Shown here: in pieces, positions 1 to 8,704 of the stretch
Numbering within the stretch: the first letter of the stretch is position 1
Layout: the number at the start of each line of letters is the position of its first letter
Origin: Muribaculaceae bacterium
GTDB taxonomy: Bacteria > Bacteroidota > Bacteroidia > Bacteroidales > Muribaculaceae
Length of the DNA stretch: 38,962 bases
Assembly (NCBI GenBank): GCA_022509125.1
Contig: JAFLTU010000021.1
Location: 1-38,962, forward strand
Direction of reading: 5' to 3'
Notes under the pieces: generated by a model
Database searches by the model: none
The model's input: only the letters and a program-made list of their open reading frames with translations
Told to the model about the DNA's origin: nothing
Translations under genes and position numbers: made by a program

Positions 1-932
1 TCGAGGAATTGTCCCACAGTGATTTTTGCATCGCGGTGGAATTCCTGTTCCATAAGGCAATTCTCCTTGAGGAATTTGTTGATACGTCCGTTTGCGATAT
101 TTTGGATCATTTGCTCCGGAAGGTTTGCAGCCTTAGCCTCTGCTGTCTCTTTAGCGATTTGGCGAGCTTTGTCAGCCTCTTCCTGAGTTAGCCATCCCTT
201 GGCCATATTTGAGTTGATGTGGTCTTCACTGTCGACCAAATTGGGATTGATGCCGGCTTTCTTGAGAGCTACTTCAACAGCTTTCTTCACTTGTTCCTCT
301 TTGGTTTTCTCGATAGCGATTTCGAGTTCTTTGTCGAGAGTCTCTTTTGCCACATGGTCTCGGTCTACTGCCACAGGATTCATGGCTGCAACCTGCATAG
401 CCACTTCCTTGCCTATAGACTGGTCGATGCCGGGAAGATTGAGACCAACGATGGTGGCGAGCTTATTGCCAAGGTGGTCATAGGCAGCCACGGAGGGAGC
501 CTCCACATATTCATAAGCACCGAGCTCCATTTTTTCGCCCGTTTTGCCAACCTCATCGGAGATGTTATCAACCACGGGGCGACCGTTGATAAGGAGAGCC
601 TTCACCTCGTCGAGAGATTTAGCCTTAGCTTCGAGAGCAGCGTCAAGGATAGCCTTTGTGAGGCTACGGAACGACTCATTCTTAGCAACGAAATCGGTTT
701 CACACTTTAAAGCAACAATTGCTGCGAAATCCTCTTTTGTTCCACTGAGCACGCAACCTTCAGCTGCATCGCGGTCTTCACGTTTGGCGGCTACGGCCTG
801 TCCTTTTTTACGGATTATTTCGATGGCCTTCTCAATGTCGCCGTCAGTTTCGGCAAGAGCATTTTTGCAATCCATCATACCTGCGCCCGTCATGTTGCGC
901 AGTTTTTTGATATCTTCAATAGATACTGCCAT
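1..932 (-). CDS. tsf: Elongation factor Ts, C-terminal end outside window
   Basis: EF-Ts is the nucleotide exchange factor that releases GDP from EF-Tu in the cytoplasm. Translating back from the ATG at 932 gives MAVSIEDIKKLRNMTGAGMM, the family N-terminus (UBA-like domain, with the TGAGMMDCK signature at residues 15-23). About 310 residues are visible, and the last ones (EQEFHRDAKITVGQFL) match the conserved EF-Ts C-terminal region, so only a short tail is missing beyond base 1. It is the last visible gene of the rplM-rpsI-rpsB-tsf unit and starts 20 bases after rpsB stops, so it is expected to be co-transcribed. The identity is secure; the end is not visible. Confidence 0.96.
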   Translation of the reverse strand, partial: MAVSIEDIKKLRNMTGAGMMDCKNALAETDGDIEKAIEIIRKKGQAVAAKREDRDAAEGCVLSGTKEDFAAIVALKCETDFVAKNESFRSLTKAILDAALEAKAKSLDEVKALLINGRPVVDNISDEVGKTGEKMELGAYEYVEAPSVAAYDHLGNKLATIVGLNLPGIDQSIGKEVAMQVAAMNPVAVDRDHVAKETLDKELEIAIEKTKEEQVKKAVEVALKKAGINPNLVDSEDHINSNMAKGWLTQEEADKARQIAKETAEAKAANLPEQMIQNIANGRINKFLKENCLMEQEFHRDAKITVGQFL

Positions 933-952
933 GATTCTTCTTCATTAAATAT

Positions 953-1792
953 TTATTCAGCAGTTTCCTCAGTCTCCTCAACCTTCACTTCGGCCTCTGC
1001 GGGAGCCTGCTCTTTGTTTTCGCCACGACGCATTCTGCGACGTTTGCCGGGAGCAGCTTCGGCTACAGCCTCTTTGTCTTCATCATTGGAGTCGAGTTTC
1101 TCAACCTTTCTTTCTTCGAGACCTTCGGCCATAGCGGCGCAAACAGTGTCAAGGATAAGGTCGATGCTCTTGGAGGCGTCATCGTTAGCGGGGATGATGA
1201 AATCTATGTCGGCGGGATTTGAGTTAGTGTCAACAATACCAAACACAGGAATACCGAGTCTCTTGGCTTCAGCGACAGCGATGTGTTCCTTCATCACGTC
1301 AACAACGAAAAGGGCGTTAGGCAGACGGGAGAGGTCTGCAATAGAACCGAGGTTCTTCTCAAGTTTAGCTCTTTGGCGAGTGATCTGGAGTTTCTCGCGT
1401 TTAGAGAGGTTATCGAAAGTGCCATCTTTGCTCATCTTGTCGATGGTGGTCATCTTCTTTACAGCCTTACGGATTGTCGGGAAGTTGGTGAGCATGCCGC
1501 CCGGCCAGCGTTCGGTGACGTAAGGCATTCCAAGTGATTGAGCATGGTTTTCGATAGACTCCTTAGCCTGTTTCTTTGTGGCTACGAAGAGCACCTTTCT
1601 GCCGCTCTTGGCGATTTGCTTGAGAGCGTTGGCAGCCTCGTCGAGTTTTGCTGCTGTCTTATAAAGGTCGATGATATGGATACCGTTGCGCTCCATAAAG
1701 ATGTAGGGAGACATTGCAGGGTTCCATTTACGTTTGAGATGTCCGAAGTGACATCCGGCTTCCAATAATTGGTCAAATGTTGGTGTTGCCAT
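953..1792 (-). CDS. rpsB: 30S ribosomal protein S2
   Basis: Structural protein of the small ribosomal subunit. The 279-residue product begins MATPTFDQLLEAGCHFGHLK and carries the S2 signature around KRKWNPAMSPYIF. The frame is open further upstream to an ATG at 1891, but those 33 extra residues fall over a strong RNA hairpin and have no S2 character, so the start at 1792 is preferred. The last 50 or so residues are charged and Glu/Lys-rich (EETEETAE end), longer than in E. coli S2. It lies between rpsI and tsf, with a 199-base gap upstream that holds two stem-loops. Confidence 0.97.
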   Translation of the reverse strand: MATPTFDQLLEAGCHFGHLKRKWNPAMSPYIFMERNGIHIIDLYKTAAKLDEAANALKQIAKSGRKVLFVATKKQAKESIENHAQSLGMPYVTERWPGGMLTNFPTIRKAVKKMTTIDKMSKDGTFDNLSKREKLQITRQRAKLEKNLGSIADLSRLPNALFVVDVMKEHIAVAEAKRLGIPVFGIVDTNSNPADIDFIIPANDDASKSIDLILDTVCAAMAEGLEERKVEKLDSNDEDKEAVAEAAPGKRRRMRRGENKEQAPAEAEVKVEETEETAE

Positions 1793-1991
1793 TCTTTTGA
1801 TTGGGTTTTGTTGACCCGGTTTAAGCGGGTCGATGTTTACATTCTTTTTAAATTTTCGTGAAATCCAACTCGCCGGTAGGAATTTAATCATCCGACGAGT
1901 TTAGATACTAAACAGTCTTTATTCAGATAGTCATCCTGCTCTTTGGAATTTAAAAAAGACAAATTGAGAGGGGGATTGACTATAGGATGCA
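1793..1991 (-). ncRNA. Candidate structured leader of rpsB
   Basis: This 199-base gap between rpsI and rpsB holds two stem-loops on the transcribed strand. The first pairs AACTCGTCGG (1901-1892) with CCGGCGAGTT (1876-1867): ten base pairs with a single G-U and a 15-nt loop. The second pairs GACCCG (1831-1826) with CGGGTC (1818-1813) around a 7-nt loop and ends 20 bases before the rpsB ATG. Neither is followed by a T run, so neither looks like a terminator. S2 leaders that respond to S2 protein are known in other bacteria; that this is one is inference. Confidence 0.5.
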
Positions 1992-2378
1992 TTAACGTTT
2001 TGAGAACTGGAAACGTTTGCGTGCTTTTGGACGGCCCGGTTTTTTACGTTCCACGACTCTGGCGTCGCGAGTCATAAATCCTTCGGAGCGGAGAGCCGGT
2101 TTGTCATCAGGATTGATTTTGACGAGGGCTCGGGCGATTGCAAGGCGAAGGGCTTCGGCCTGACCTTTGAAACCGCCACCGTCGATATGGGCAACGATGT
2201 CATATTTATCGGCCACCTCAAGCTTGTTGAGCGGCTGCTTAACAACATACTGAAGAATAGAAGAAGGGAAATAAACTTCTAAGGGTCTCTTGTCGATAAC
2301 GATTTTGCCGGAGCCTTCCTTAATGTAAACACGAGCCACGGCGGCCTTACGACGGCCAACTGCATTTATTGTATCCAT
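1992..2378 (-). CDS. rpsI: 30S ribosomal protein S9
   Basis: Component of the small subunit head whose C-terminal tail reaches the P-site tRNA. The 128-residue product starts MDTINAVGRRKAAVARVYI, contains the GGGFKGQAEALRLAIARAL motif and ends in the invariant basic tail FSKR, so it is complete. It begins 9 bases after the rplM stop, the usual S13-like pairing of L13 and S9. There is no separate promoter between the two genes. Confidence 0.98.
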   Translation of the reverse strand: MDTINAVGRRKAAVARVYIKEGSGKIVIDKRPLEVYFPSSILQYVVKQPLNKLEVADKYDIVAHIDGGGFKGQAEALRLAIARALVKINPDDKPALRSEGFMTRDARVVERKKPGRPKARKRFQFSKR

Positions 2379-2387
2379 TATCTTCTA

Positions 2388-2867
2388 TTATTTCATTTTG
2401 TTGATATCGATTGCCTTTGGATTGTTGCCTGAATGGGGATGTTCGGGACCATTGTAGACATACAGGTTGTTGATGAGAGACCTTCCGAGGGGGCCTTTAG
2501 GAAGCATACCTTTGATCACCTTTATAAAGAGGGGGTGTTTGCCGGCATGCACGGTTTTCTTAAAGGATTTCTCCATGAGGTCTGCGGGTGTGAAAACCCT
2601 TTGACCACCGGGATAGCCGGTGTAGCGGAGGTATTCATGTTTGTCCATCTTGCCGTTGCTCATGACAACCTTGTCTGCGTTGATAATGATCACGTTGTCG
2701 CCGCAGTCGAGATTCGGAGTGAAATCAGGTTTGTTTTTACCGCGAAGAATTTTAGCGACTTTTGAGCAGAGGCGACCGAGCACCTGTCCTTCGGCATCTA
2801 CCACAACCCAGGCTTTTTCGATGGATGCCGGGGTGGCTGATTGAGTTTTGTAGCTTAAAGTATCCAC
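2388..2867 (-). CDS. rplM: 50S ribosomal protein L13, GTG start
   Basis: Early-assembling protein of the large subunit. The 159-residue product reads (V/M)DTLSYKTQSATPASIEKAW, followed by the L13 core with GRLCSKVAKILRG, CGDNVIIINADKV and YTGYPGGQ. The open frame extends 16 codons upstream to an ATG at 2915, but Bacteroidales L13 characteristically begins at the DTLSYKT segment, so I choose the GTG at 2867. First gene of the ribosomal operon, with a consensus promoter at 3002-3032 and a roughly 130-base structured leader. Confidence 0.93.
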   Translation of the reverse strand: MDTLSYKTQSATPASIEKAWVVVDAEGQVLGRLCSKVAKILRGKNKPDFTPNLDCGDNVIIINADKVVMSNGKMDKHEYLRYTGYPGGQRVFTPADLMEKSFKKTVHAGKHPLFIKVIKGMLPKGPLGRSLINNLYVYNGPEHPHSGNNPKAIDINKMK

Positions 2868-2998
2868 TTTTTTAATTTGTTTTAATCCGTTTGTAAATCT
2901 GTGCCTTAGACACAAATTGAGTCATCCATAGATCGAGGGGCTGACGGCCAAATCAGACTTCCCCGTCATGGCTGACGAATAACTGGATATAATCGGCA
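2868..2998 (-). ncRNA. Candidate rplM leader with competing stems
   Basis: The transcribed leader between the predicted start point and the rplM GTG contains TGACGGGG, which can pair either with the upstream CGTCA (hairpin CGTCA-GCCA-TGACG) or with the downstream CCGTCA. The segment CGTCAGCC occurs twice, once on each side of the shared partner, so the pairings exclude one another. A third small stem (GTG-tctaagg-CAC) follows. L13-responsive leaders exist in other bacteria; assigning this one to L13 control is inference. Confidence 0.45.
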
Positions 2999-3001
2999 CC
3001 A

Positions 3002-3032
3002 CAAAATTACGAAAAAATCCTTTAAATACAAA
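3002..3032 (-). promoter_or_regulatory. Bacteroidetes-type promoter of rplM operon
   Basis: Read on the minus strand, TTTG (3032-3029), exactly 19 bases, then TAATTTTG (3009-3002). This is a full match to the -33 TTTG / -7 TAnnTTTG consensus for the primary sigma factor of Bacteroides. It lies just beyond the terminator of the preceding operon and would place the start near 2997. Confidence 0.85.
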
Positions 3033-3041
3033 ATAACCAAC

Positions 3042-3089
3042 AAAAAAAGGAGGGAAAGATTGGCTAAATTAATGCCTATCTTTCCCTCC
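3042..3089 (-). terminator. Rho-independent terminator after TlpA-like gene
   Basis: On the minus strand GGAGGGAAAGAT (3089-3078) pairs perfectly with ATCTTTCCCTCC (3060-3049) over 12 bp, with an inner GGC/GCC extension across one mismatch, and is followed by seven T (3048-3042). It closes the rho-ybaK-aroC-radical SAM-thioredoxin unit 33 bases after the last stop codon. Confidence 0.93.
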
Positions 3090-3122
3090 GATTATTTATT
3101 CAGAATCTATAAATTGATCCAA

Positions 3123-3659
3123 TTATTTCAGGAGAGAGGAGAGGACAGTGAAAAATGCGGGATCGTGACCGATGGTTACATTTGCTATTTTACCTTCGGG
3201 GTTCACGATTACCTTTGTGGGGAAGCCCTTCACTTCATATTCGGCTAAAAGCGAGGAGCCTTCAGGGTTATAAAGATTAACCCACGGGAGCTGATATTGT
3301 TCAACTCCGGCTTTCCAAGCTTCTTCCGACTCTCTGCAATCGATTCCTATTATTTCGAGATGACCGGCATATTTTTCATAGGCCTCTTTGAGTTCCGGAA
3401 AGCCCTTTATGCACCATGGACACCAGCTACCCCAGAAATCGAGGATAACCCATTTCCCGCGAAAATCGGAAAGGGATACGTCTTTCCCTTCAAGGTCTTT
3501 GAGAGTGAATGAGGGAGCGTCGATTTCTTCGTTTTGGGGCGTCACAGTTTCTTCCATTATTATCACCTCGGAAGTGGGGAGCTGAGTTTCTGAATTCTCT
3601 GCAAATGCAAATGAAAAAGAGATAAAACCGAGAGAGGCAATTAATAATTTTGCTTTCAT
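3123..3659 (-). CDS. TlpA-like thioredoxin-fold protein, exported
   Basis: Thiol-disulfide oxidoreductase expected in the periplasm. The 178-residue product starts MKAKLLIASLGFISFSFAFA, a signal peptide with probable cleavage after AFA (residue 20). Residues 48-178 form an AhpC/TSA-TlpA-type thioredoxin fold (APSFTLKDLEGKDVSLSDF, then WGSWCPWC with the redox pair Cys80/Cys83, and the cis-Pro segment GFPTK). The frame is open 40 codons further upstream, but that would overlap the radical SAM gene, and the signal peptide fixes the ATG at 3659. It follows the radical SAM gene by 13 bases and is the last gene before a terminator. The partner protein is unknown: it could act in disulfide reduction or cytochrome maturation. 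Confidence 0.88.
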   Translation of the reverse strand: MKAKLLIASLGFISFSFAFAENSETQLPTSEVIIMEETVTPQNEEIDAPSFTLKDLEGKDVSLSDFRGKWVILDFWGSWCPWCIKGFPELKEAYEKYAGHLEIIGIDCRESEEAWKAGVEQYQLPWVNLYNPEGSSLLAEYEVKGFPTKVIVNPEGKIANVTIGHDPAFFTVLSSLLK

Positions 3660-3672
3660 AAAGATTGTAATT

Positions 3673-4548
3673 TTAAATATGTTTTTTAAGGAGGTTGATG
3701 AATTCATAATTTTTGAGACCCCAAGAAGGAGAGACCACAAGAGATGGAGGAGCCTGCGATAGAAAACGTTCAACCACAATATTATCAGGTAGAATTTTTA
3801 GGATTCTTAAACAAAGTTCTATATATTGATTAACGGAAAATTGGGGTATATTTATTTCGCCGGCTTCAATTTTTTTCAAGAGAGGGGTTCCTTTTAAAAC
3901 CTGGAGCTGATGGATTTTGAGAGTTTCAATTGGCAGCTTAACTACTTTATGGATGGTTTGCAAGACCATTTCTTCATCTTCGCCGGGGAGTCCTACAATC
4001 AAATGAAGGCCGCAATGCAGACCAGCTTCCGCTATTTTTTTCGTGGCCTCTTCCACATCCTTCCATGTATGATTCCGATTAATTAATCTTAGGGTCTTAT
4101 CATGTGAGGTTTCGGCTCCCAATTCAATGAAAACGGGAGTTTTACTATTAATCTCCGACAAATATTTTAAGAGTTCATCAGATATCGTATCGGGCCGAGT
4201 GCCAATTACCAAACCAACTATATCCTCCACGTCCAGCGCCTCCCGGTAAATCCGAATCAATTCATCGGAGGATTTATTATAAGTGCCCGTGTAGCTTTGA
4301 AAATATGCCAGGAATTTCATTTCGGGATATTTCCGGGCGAAAAACTCTTTTCCCTTAATTAACTGAAGAGCCACAGGGTCTTTTGAATCGCAATAACTTG
4401 GAGTAAAGGAATCGTTACGGCAATAGATGCATCCTCCGTAACCTAGTGTGCCGTCACGGTTAGGACAAGAAAAACCGGCGTCGACAGATAATTTTTGAAT
4501 CTTAAGAGCGGGGAAAAATTGTGATAGGTAGTCGCTATAAGTCTTCAT
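3673..4548 (-). CDS. Radical SAM protein, YhcC/TIGR01212 type
   Basis: Radical S-adenosylmethionine enzyme of unassigned reaction. The 291-residue product opens MKTYSDYLSQFFPALKIQKL and holds the iron-sulfur Cys residues at 28, 40 and 43 (CPNRDG...GGCIYC). This wide CX11CX2C spacing is typical of the YhcC/TIGR01212 group and related to the Elp3-like radical SAM fold. GLHLIVGLPGE, near the middle, is the conserved family segment. Its start overlaps the aroC stop by 4 bases (ATGA), so translation is likely coupled. The link to chorismate synthase appears to be co-expression only. Confidence 0.9.
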   Translation of the reverse strand: MKTYSDYLSQFFPALKIQKLSVDAGFSCPNRDGTLGYGGCIYCRNDSFTPSYCDSKDPVALQLIKGKEFFARKYPEMKFLAYFQSYTGTYNKSSDELIRIYREALDVEDIVGLVIGTRPDTISDELLKYLSEINSKTPVFIELGAETSHDKTLRLINRNHTWKDVEEATKKIAEAGLHCGLHLIVGLPGEDEEMVLQTIHKVVKLPIETLKIHQLQVLKGTPLLKKIEAGEINIPQFSVNQYIELCLRILKILPDNIVVERFLSQAPPSLVVSPSWGLKNYEFINLLKKHI

Positions 4549-5600
4549 AACAAAAAATCAGCAATGGTCAGAGCTGCCATAGCTTTGACTACGGCAACAG
4601 CTCTAAGGGCCACACATGGGTCGTGCCTACCTTTCATTTTCAAGGCGACGAGAGTGCCATCTTTGTTGATTGTTTGCAATTCTCTCATTATAGTGGGAGT
4701 GGGCTTGAAATATACCGTGAAATATATAGGCATACCGTTAGAAATACCACCTTGAATCCCTCCGCTAAAATTTGATAGTGTCTCTACTCGTCCGTCTTGT
4801 GCCGCAAAAGAATCCACAACCTGCGATCCTTTCTTTTCTACAGCATCGAAACCAATTCCATAATCAAACCCTTTTGCAGCATTTATTGACATCATAGCAA
4901 AGGCTAGTCGGGAATGGAGTTTATCGAAAACTGGATTACCCACTCCGGCATTCAATCCGGAAATCAGACAAGAGACAGAACCTCCGATGCTGTCTCCATC
5001 GTTTTTGGCCTTCGAGATCTCTTCTTCAATTAGAATATTAGCCTCATCCGGAAGAGTAAAATCCGACAAAGAATGAGGATATATAGCGAGCATGGCTTTG
5101 ATTTTCTCTACATAGGAAACTTGCCCGGCACCCGATAATAAAGTCCGGATTTTTATATCTTTCGATTCAAGCCATTGTTGCGCCAGAGCACCCGCCACAA
5201 CCCAGTTGGCCGTTTCGCGAGCACTTGCTCTACCTCCTCCACGCCAGTCTCTAATTCCGTAACGGAAATCATAAGTGAAATCGGCATGATTTGGGCGGTA
5301 TTTGTCTTTTACCTCCGAATAATCGGAACTTCGTGTGTCGGAATTACGTATGATGAAGCCGATTGGAGTCCCTAATGTTACACCCTCCGGGGTGATGCCT
5401 GACAAGAATTCTGGAGAATCAGATTCATTTCTTTGGGTGGCAAGTTTGGAACCCCCAGGCCTACGTTTAGCTATCTCTTTATATAGAGAATCGAAATCGA
5501 TCTTGAAGCCGGGAGGGAAACCGTCGATGACACCACCTATAGCAGGTCCGTGGCTTTCGCCAAAGGTGGTAAGGCGGAGATTATTTCCGAAAGTGTTCAC
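4545..5600 (-). CDS. aroC: Chorismate synthase
   Basis: Catalyses the last shikimate-pathway step, conversion of 5-enolpyruvylshikimate 3-phosphate to chorismate, needing reduced FMN. The 351-residue product has the family signature GESHGPAIGGVIDGFPPG at residues 14-31, the RGGGRASARETA segment, and the C-terminal MKGRHDPC segment. The length is normal and the N-terminus (MNTFGNNLRLTTFGESHG) fixes the start. It lies downstream of rho-ybaK after an 80-base gap in which I see no consensus promoter, and overlaps the next gene by 4 bases. Confidence 0.97.
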   Translation of the reverse strand: MNTFGNNLRLTTFGESHGPAIGGVIDGFPPGFKIDFDSLYKEIAKRRPGGSKLATQRNESDSPEFLSGITPEGVTLGTPIGFIIRNSDTRSSDYSEVKDKYRPNHADFTYDFRYGIRDWRGGGRASARETANWVVAGALAQQWLESKDIKIRTLLSGAGQVSYVEKIKAMLAIYPHSLSDFTLPDEANILIEEEISKAKNDGDSIGGSVSCLISGLNAGVGNPVFDKLHSRLAFAMMSINAAKGFDYGIGFDAVEKKGSQVVDSFAAQDGRVETLSNFSGGIQGGISNGMPIYFTVYFKPTPTIMRELQTINKDGTLVALKMKGRHDPCVALRAVAVVKAMAALTIADFLL

Positions 5601-5680
5601 AATTCTAAAATGGTAACTTACACCTATCTGAGGCGTTAATATAGAGTGGGTTTAAATCTTCAGGTTGCAGGCCTCCCAAG

Positions 5681-6157
5681 TTAATTGGAGATGAGGTCGG
5701 CGACAGTTGCAGAAGTGGCGTTAATATAATCTTGGGGAGAGAGTTTTATCTGAAGGCCACGCTTGCCTGCACTAATATGGATTTTCTCCTGAAGGAGGGC
5801 CTTTTCATCTAGAAAAACCGGGAACGCTTTTTTCATTCCAATTGCAGTGCACCCCCCGCGGATATAACCGGTCAGAGGCAACAATTCCTTCATAGGAATC
5901 ATCGCTACCTTCTTATTTCCAGAGATTTTAGCCACTTTTTTGAGGTCGACTTCCTTATCGCCTTGAATCACACAAACGAAATGACCGTTTTTGTCACCAT
6001 GAAGCACCAAAGTTTTGAAAACTGAGGCTATATCCTGACCTAAAGCAGCCGCAACGTGATGAGCGTCTAGGTTATGAGGGTCTACCGCATACTCGATAAT
6101 CTCGAAAGGTATTTTCAACCTTTCGAGAATACGAGATGCATTAGTTTTTTCAGCCAT
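5681..6157 (-). CDS. ybaK: Cys-tRNA(Pro) deacylase, YbaK/EbsC family
   Basis: Editing enzyme that hydrolyses Cys mischarged on tRNA-Pro in the cytoplasm. The 158-residue product is a single YbaK domain. Lys48 in SVFKTLVL corresponds to the essential Lys of the family, and the GGCTAIGMKK segment is the conserved glycine loop. It begins 12 bases after the rho stop, so it is most likely co-transcribed. Family assignment is strong; the exact tRNA substrate is inferred from characterised YbaK proteins. Confidence 0.92.
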   Translation of the reverse strand: MAEKTNASRILERLKIPFEIIEYAVDPHNLDAHHVAAALGQDIASVFKTLVLHGDKNGHFVCVIQGDKEVDLKKVAKISGNKKVAMIPMKELLPLTGYIRGGCTAIGMKKAFPVFLDEKALLQEKIHISAGKRGLQIKLSPQDYINATSATVADLISN

Positions 6158-6169
6158 TCCTAAAACGAC

Positions 6170-8218
6170 TTATTTATCCATGGTGACCAGCAATTCCTCG
6201 TTGTTGCGAGTCAGTTCCATTCTCTTCTTAATGAATTCCATAGCCTCTACAGAATTCATATCGGAGAGATAGTTACGGAGAACCCACATCCGGTTGAGAT
6301 GTTCCTGAGGGAGTAGCAGATCGTCACGACGAGTGGATGAAGCAATTATATCAACGGCCGGGAAAATTCTCTTATTGGATAGCTTTCTATCCAGTTGGAG
6401 TTCCATGTTACCTGTGCCCTTAAATTCCTCAAAAATCACCTCATCCATTTTGGAATTGGTTTCGGTCAGAGCGGTTGCAATGATAGTGAGAGACCCTCCG
6501 TTTTCAATATTTCGAGCAGCTCCGAAAAATCTTTTTGGTTTTTGGAGAGCATTAGCCTCCACACCACCTGATAGAATTTTACCGGAAGCCGGAGTTACAG
6601 TGTTGTAAGCTCTTGCGAGCCGAGTGATTGAATCTAGCATGATCACCACATCATGGCCGCTTTCCACCATACGTTTGGCCTTTTCAAGGACAATGTTAGC
6701 AATCTTTACATGGCGTTCGGCGGGTTCATCGAAAGTGGAGGCAATCACTTCAGCGTTAACGCTACGGGCCATATCCGTGACTTCTTCGGGTCGCTCATCG
6801 ATAAGGAGCATGATAATATGAGTGTCGGGATGGTTGGCTGCAATAGCATTGGCAATATCTTTCAAGAGGATTGTTTTACCCGTTTTGGGAGGGGCCACAA
6901 TAAGGGCTCTTTGGCCCTTGCCAATGGGGGCGAAAAGATCAACGACTCGGGTTGAAATATTACCCGAGAGCCCTTTAGTAAGGTCGAATTTCTCATCAGG
7001 GAAAAGAGGAGTGAGGTGTTCAAAGGCTACCCGATCTCTTACTAGATGGGGTTCTAAACCGTTGACGGAGATAACCTTAGTTAAAGGGAAATACTTATCG
7101 CCTTCAAGTGGAGGCCGAATAGAGGCTTCAACGACATCTCCGGTTTTCAATCCAAACTCCTTTATTTGGTTTTGGGAAACATAGACATCATCAGGGCTTG
7201 TCAGATAGTTATAATCTCCTGAACGAAGGAACCCATAACCTTCGGGCATAATTTCGAGAACCCCATGAGTGGTTAAAATACCGTCGAGATTAAATTCCGG
7301 AGCGGGGATTGGGAGACCCTGCTGACGAAGGTTTCTAAACTGTTTTTTCTGTTGCAGCTTTTGCTGCTTGGAGAGAGGTTGCTGGGATGTAGCTCCAGGT
7401 TCTCTCATCTGAATAGGGCGAGGTTGTGGAACCGGGAGTTCCTCTTGGTTATTCTGGCTTGCAGGAGAATGCTGAGGAAGATTCGAATTCTGATTTTGGG
7501 TTGGATTTTGAACCTGGGTTTGGTTTTTAGAATGGTCTTTCTGATCTCGGGGAAGGAAGGTTTTCCCTTTGTTGGGATTAGCGAAGAAGGAATAGAATGA
7601 ATCCTGGCTCTCCTTATCGTTTTTTTGATTTCTGGGAGTGAAGACCTTCAATCTGGGCTGGATATCATCTTGAGGAGCGTCAGATTGGGCTTCTTCAGAC
7701 TTTACTTCAGGTTCTATATCCTTTGCGATGTCTTTTGCAGTATCAGTCTGCGGCAGCTCCGTAGCGGGAGATGGAGTCACTACAATAGGTTGGGATGACT
7801 GTTCTTGAGCTTCCTTCAATGCTTTAGGTTTCCTTCCTCTTTTCTTAGGTGCTGGAGTATCTTGAGGAGTAGCTGCGGAGATTTCAAGATTTTCCTCTTT
7901 CTGAAGTTCCTCAGATTTAATTGGTTTTGCTTTTTGAGCCTCCCGGTTTTCCTTGGCAGATTCCTGATTAGCCTCAGGCTTTTCGGCCTTTTTCTTTTTA
8001 TTTTTCTTATCCGGATTAGCCGGACGTCCGGGCCTTCTTTTTTCTATATTTTTAGCCACTACATCTTTAGCTATCGAGAGTGCCTGATTGTCTAAAATGA
8101 ATGCGTTAAGTTCATCCCTTGACATGGATGCTACCTTTTTACCTCCCATAGATTCGGCCGTCTGTCTCAACTGCGCCTCATCCATGGCATTAAGGTCATT
8201 GATATGAAATTGCGACAT
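6170..8218 (-). CDS. rho: Transcription termination factor Rho with long disordered insert
   Basis: Hexameric RNA helicase that ends transcription. At 682 residues it is far longer than E. coli Rho (about 419). Residues 1-55 form the Rho N-terminal helical domain. Residues 58-305 are low-complexity and rich in Lys, Glu, Gln, Asn and Pro, with RRPGRP (61-66) and KKRGRKP (125-131), which resemble AT-hooks. From about 310 the RNA-binding cold-shock-like domain begins ([20 protein letters not shown]), then the ATPase with Walker A APPKTGKT at 442-449 and [13 protein letters not shown]. Bacteroides Rho proteins are known to carry such an insert, and that of B. thetaiotaomicron has been reported to phase-separate through it. 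First gene of a five-gene unit. Confidence 0.97.
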   Translation of the reverse strand: MSQFHINDLNAMDEAQLRQTAESMGGKKVASMSRDELNAFILDNQALSIAKDVVAKNIEKRRPGRPANPDKKNKKKKAEKPEANQESAKENREAQKAKPIKSEELQKEENLEISAATPQDTPAPKKRGRKPKALKEAQEQSSQPIVVTPSPATELPQTDTAKDIAKDIEPEVKSEEAQSDAPQDDIQPRLKVFTPRNQKNDKESQDSFYSFFANPNKGKTFLPRDQKDHSKNQTQVQNPTQNQNSNLPQHSPASQNNQEELPVPQPRPIQMREPGATSQQPLSKQQKLQQKKQFRNLRQQGLPIPAPEFNLDGILTTHGVLEIMPEGYGFLRSGDYNYLTSPDDVYVSQNQIKEFGLKTGDVVEASIRPPLEGDKYFPLTKVISVNGLEPHLVRDRVAFEHLTPLFPDEKFDLTKGLSGNISTRVVDLFAPIGKGQRALIVAPPKTGKTILLKDIANAIAANHPDTHIIMLLIDERPEEVTDMARSVNAEVIASTFDEPAERHVKIANIVLEKAKRMVESGHDVVIMLDSITRLARAYNTVTPASGKILSGGVEANALQKPKRFFGAARNIENGGSLTIIATALTETNSKMDEVIFEEFKGTGNMELQLDRKLSNKRIFPAVDIIASSTRRDDLLLPQEHLNRMWVLRNYLSDMNSVEAMEFIKKRMELTRNNEELLVTMDK

Positions 8219-8704
8219 GAAAAAAAGTGTTTTTCCTGCAGAGGGAAGATTAAAAATTCCCTACGACCCTTAAGCTAAAAACTTAGAGGAGTCAACGGCC
8301 CGAAAGGCCTTCTGCTATAAAATAATTTTGAAAAATTTTTGTGAAAAAAAGTGGAATTGATATCAGAATAAAAAAGATATCAAAGGCAGAAGAGAGATGT
8401 TGCCCTAATTTTTGTGCGAATTTACAATAAAAGGATTAAATATGCAAGTATGAAATGAATAGAATAGGGGAATAGAAGTTATTTTAAGTAATGATATATT
8501 ATTTGACACAGATAGAGAAAAGTATAACATTGTTCACACAAAGGCAGACAAATAAGAAAGATATTCTCATGCTTTTAGAAAAAATCGTTCGGGAAAAGCT
8601 CATATTATTGTCTAATTATAATTACCTATTTACCTATTTTTACTAGAGTTTGCAAACCTTTTAGGGAGAGGGTTGTTAAAATATTAAAAAAGAAAAGAAA
8701 TTAT
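8219..8704. other. Divergent intergenic region, rho leader hairpins
   Basis: No gene is apparent in these 486 bases. The rho side contains three small stem-loops: AGGGAA/TTCCCT (8242-8247 with 8257-8262), TAAG/CTTA (8271-8274 with 8282-8285) and GGCC/GGCC (8297-8300 with 8306-8309). The rest is AT-rich. Near the DUF488 gene there is a short palindrome GTTTGCAAAC (8648-8657). I found no full TTTG/TAnnTTTG pair for rho. Confidence 0.5.

Noticed and set aside
1793-1891. N-terminal extension of S2 from the ATG at 1891
   Set aside because: The extra 33 codons lie over a strong stem-loop and do not resemble S2; the family start is MATPTFDQL at 1792.
6333-6955. Long plus-strand frames opposite rho
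   Set aside because: They are shadows of the Rho coding frame with unlikely composition; the minus-strand Rho ATPase motifs explain the sequence.
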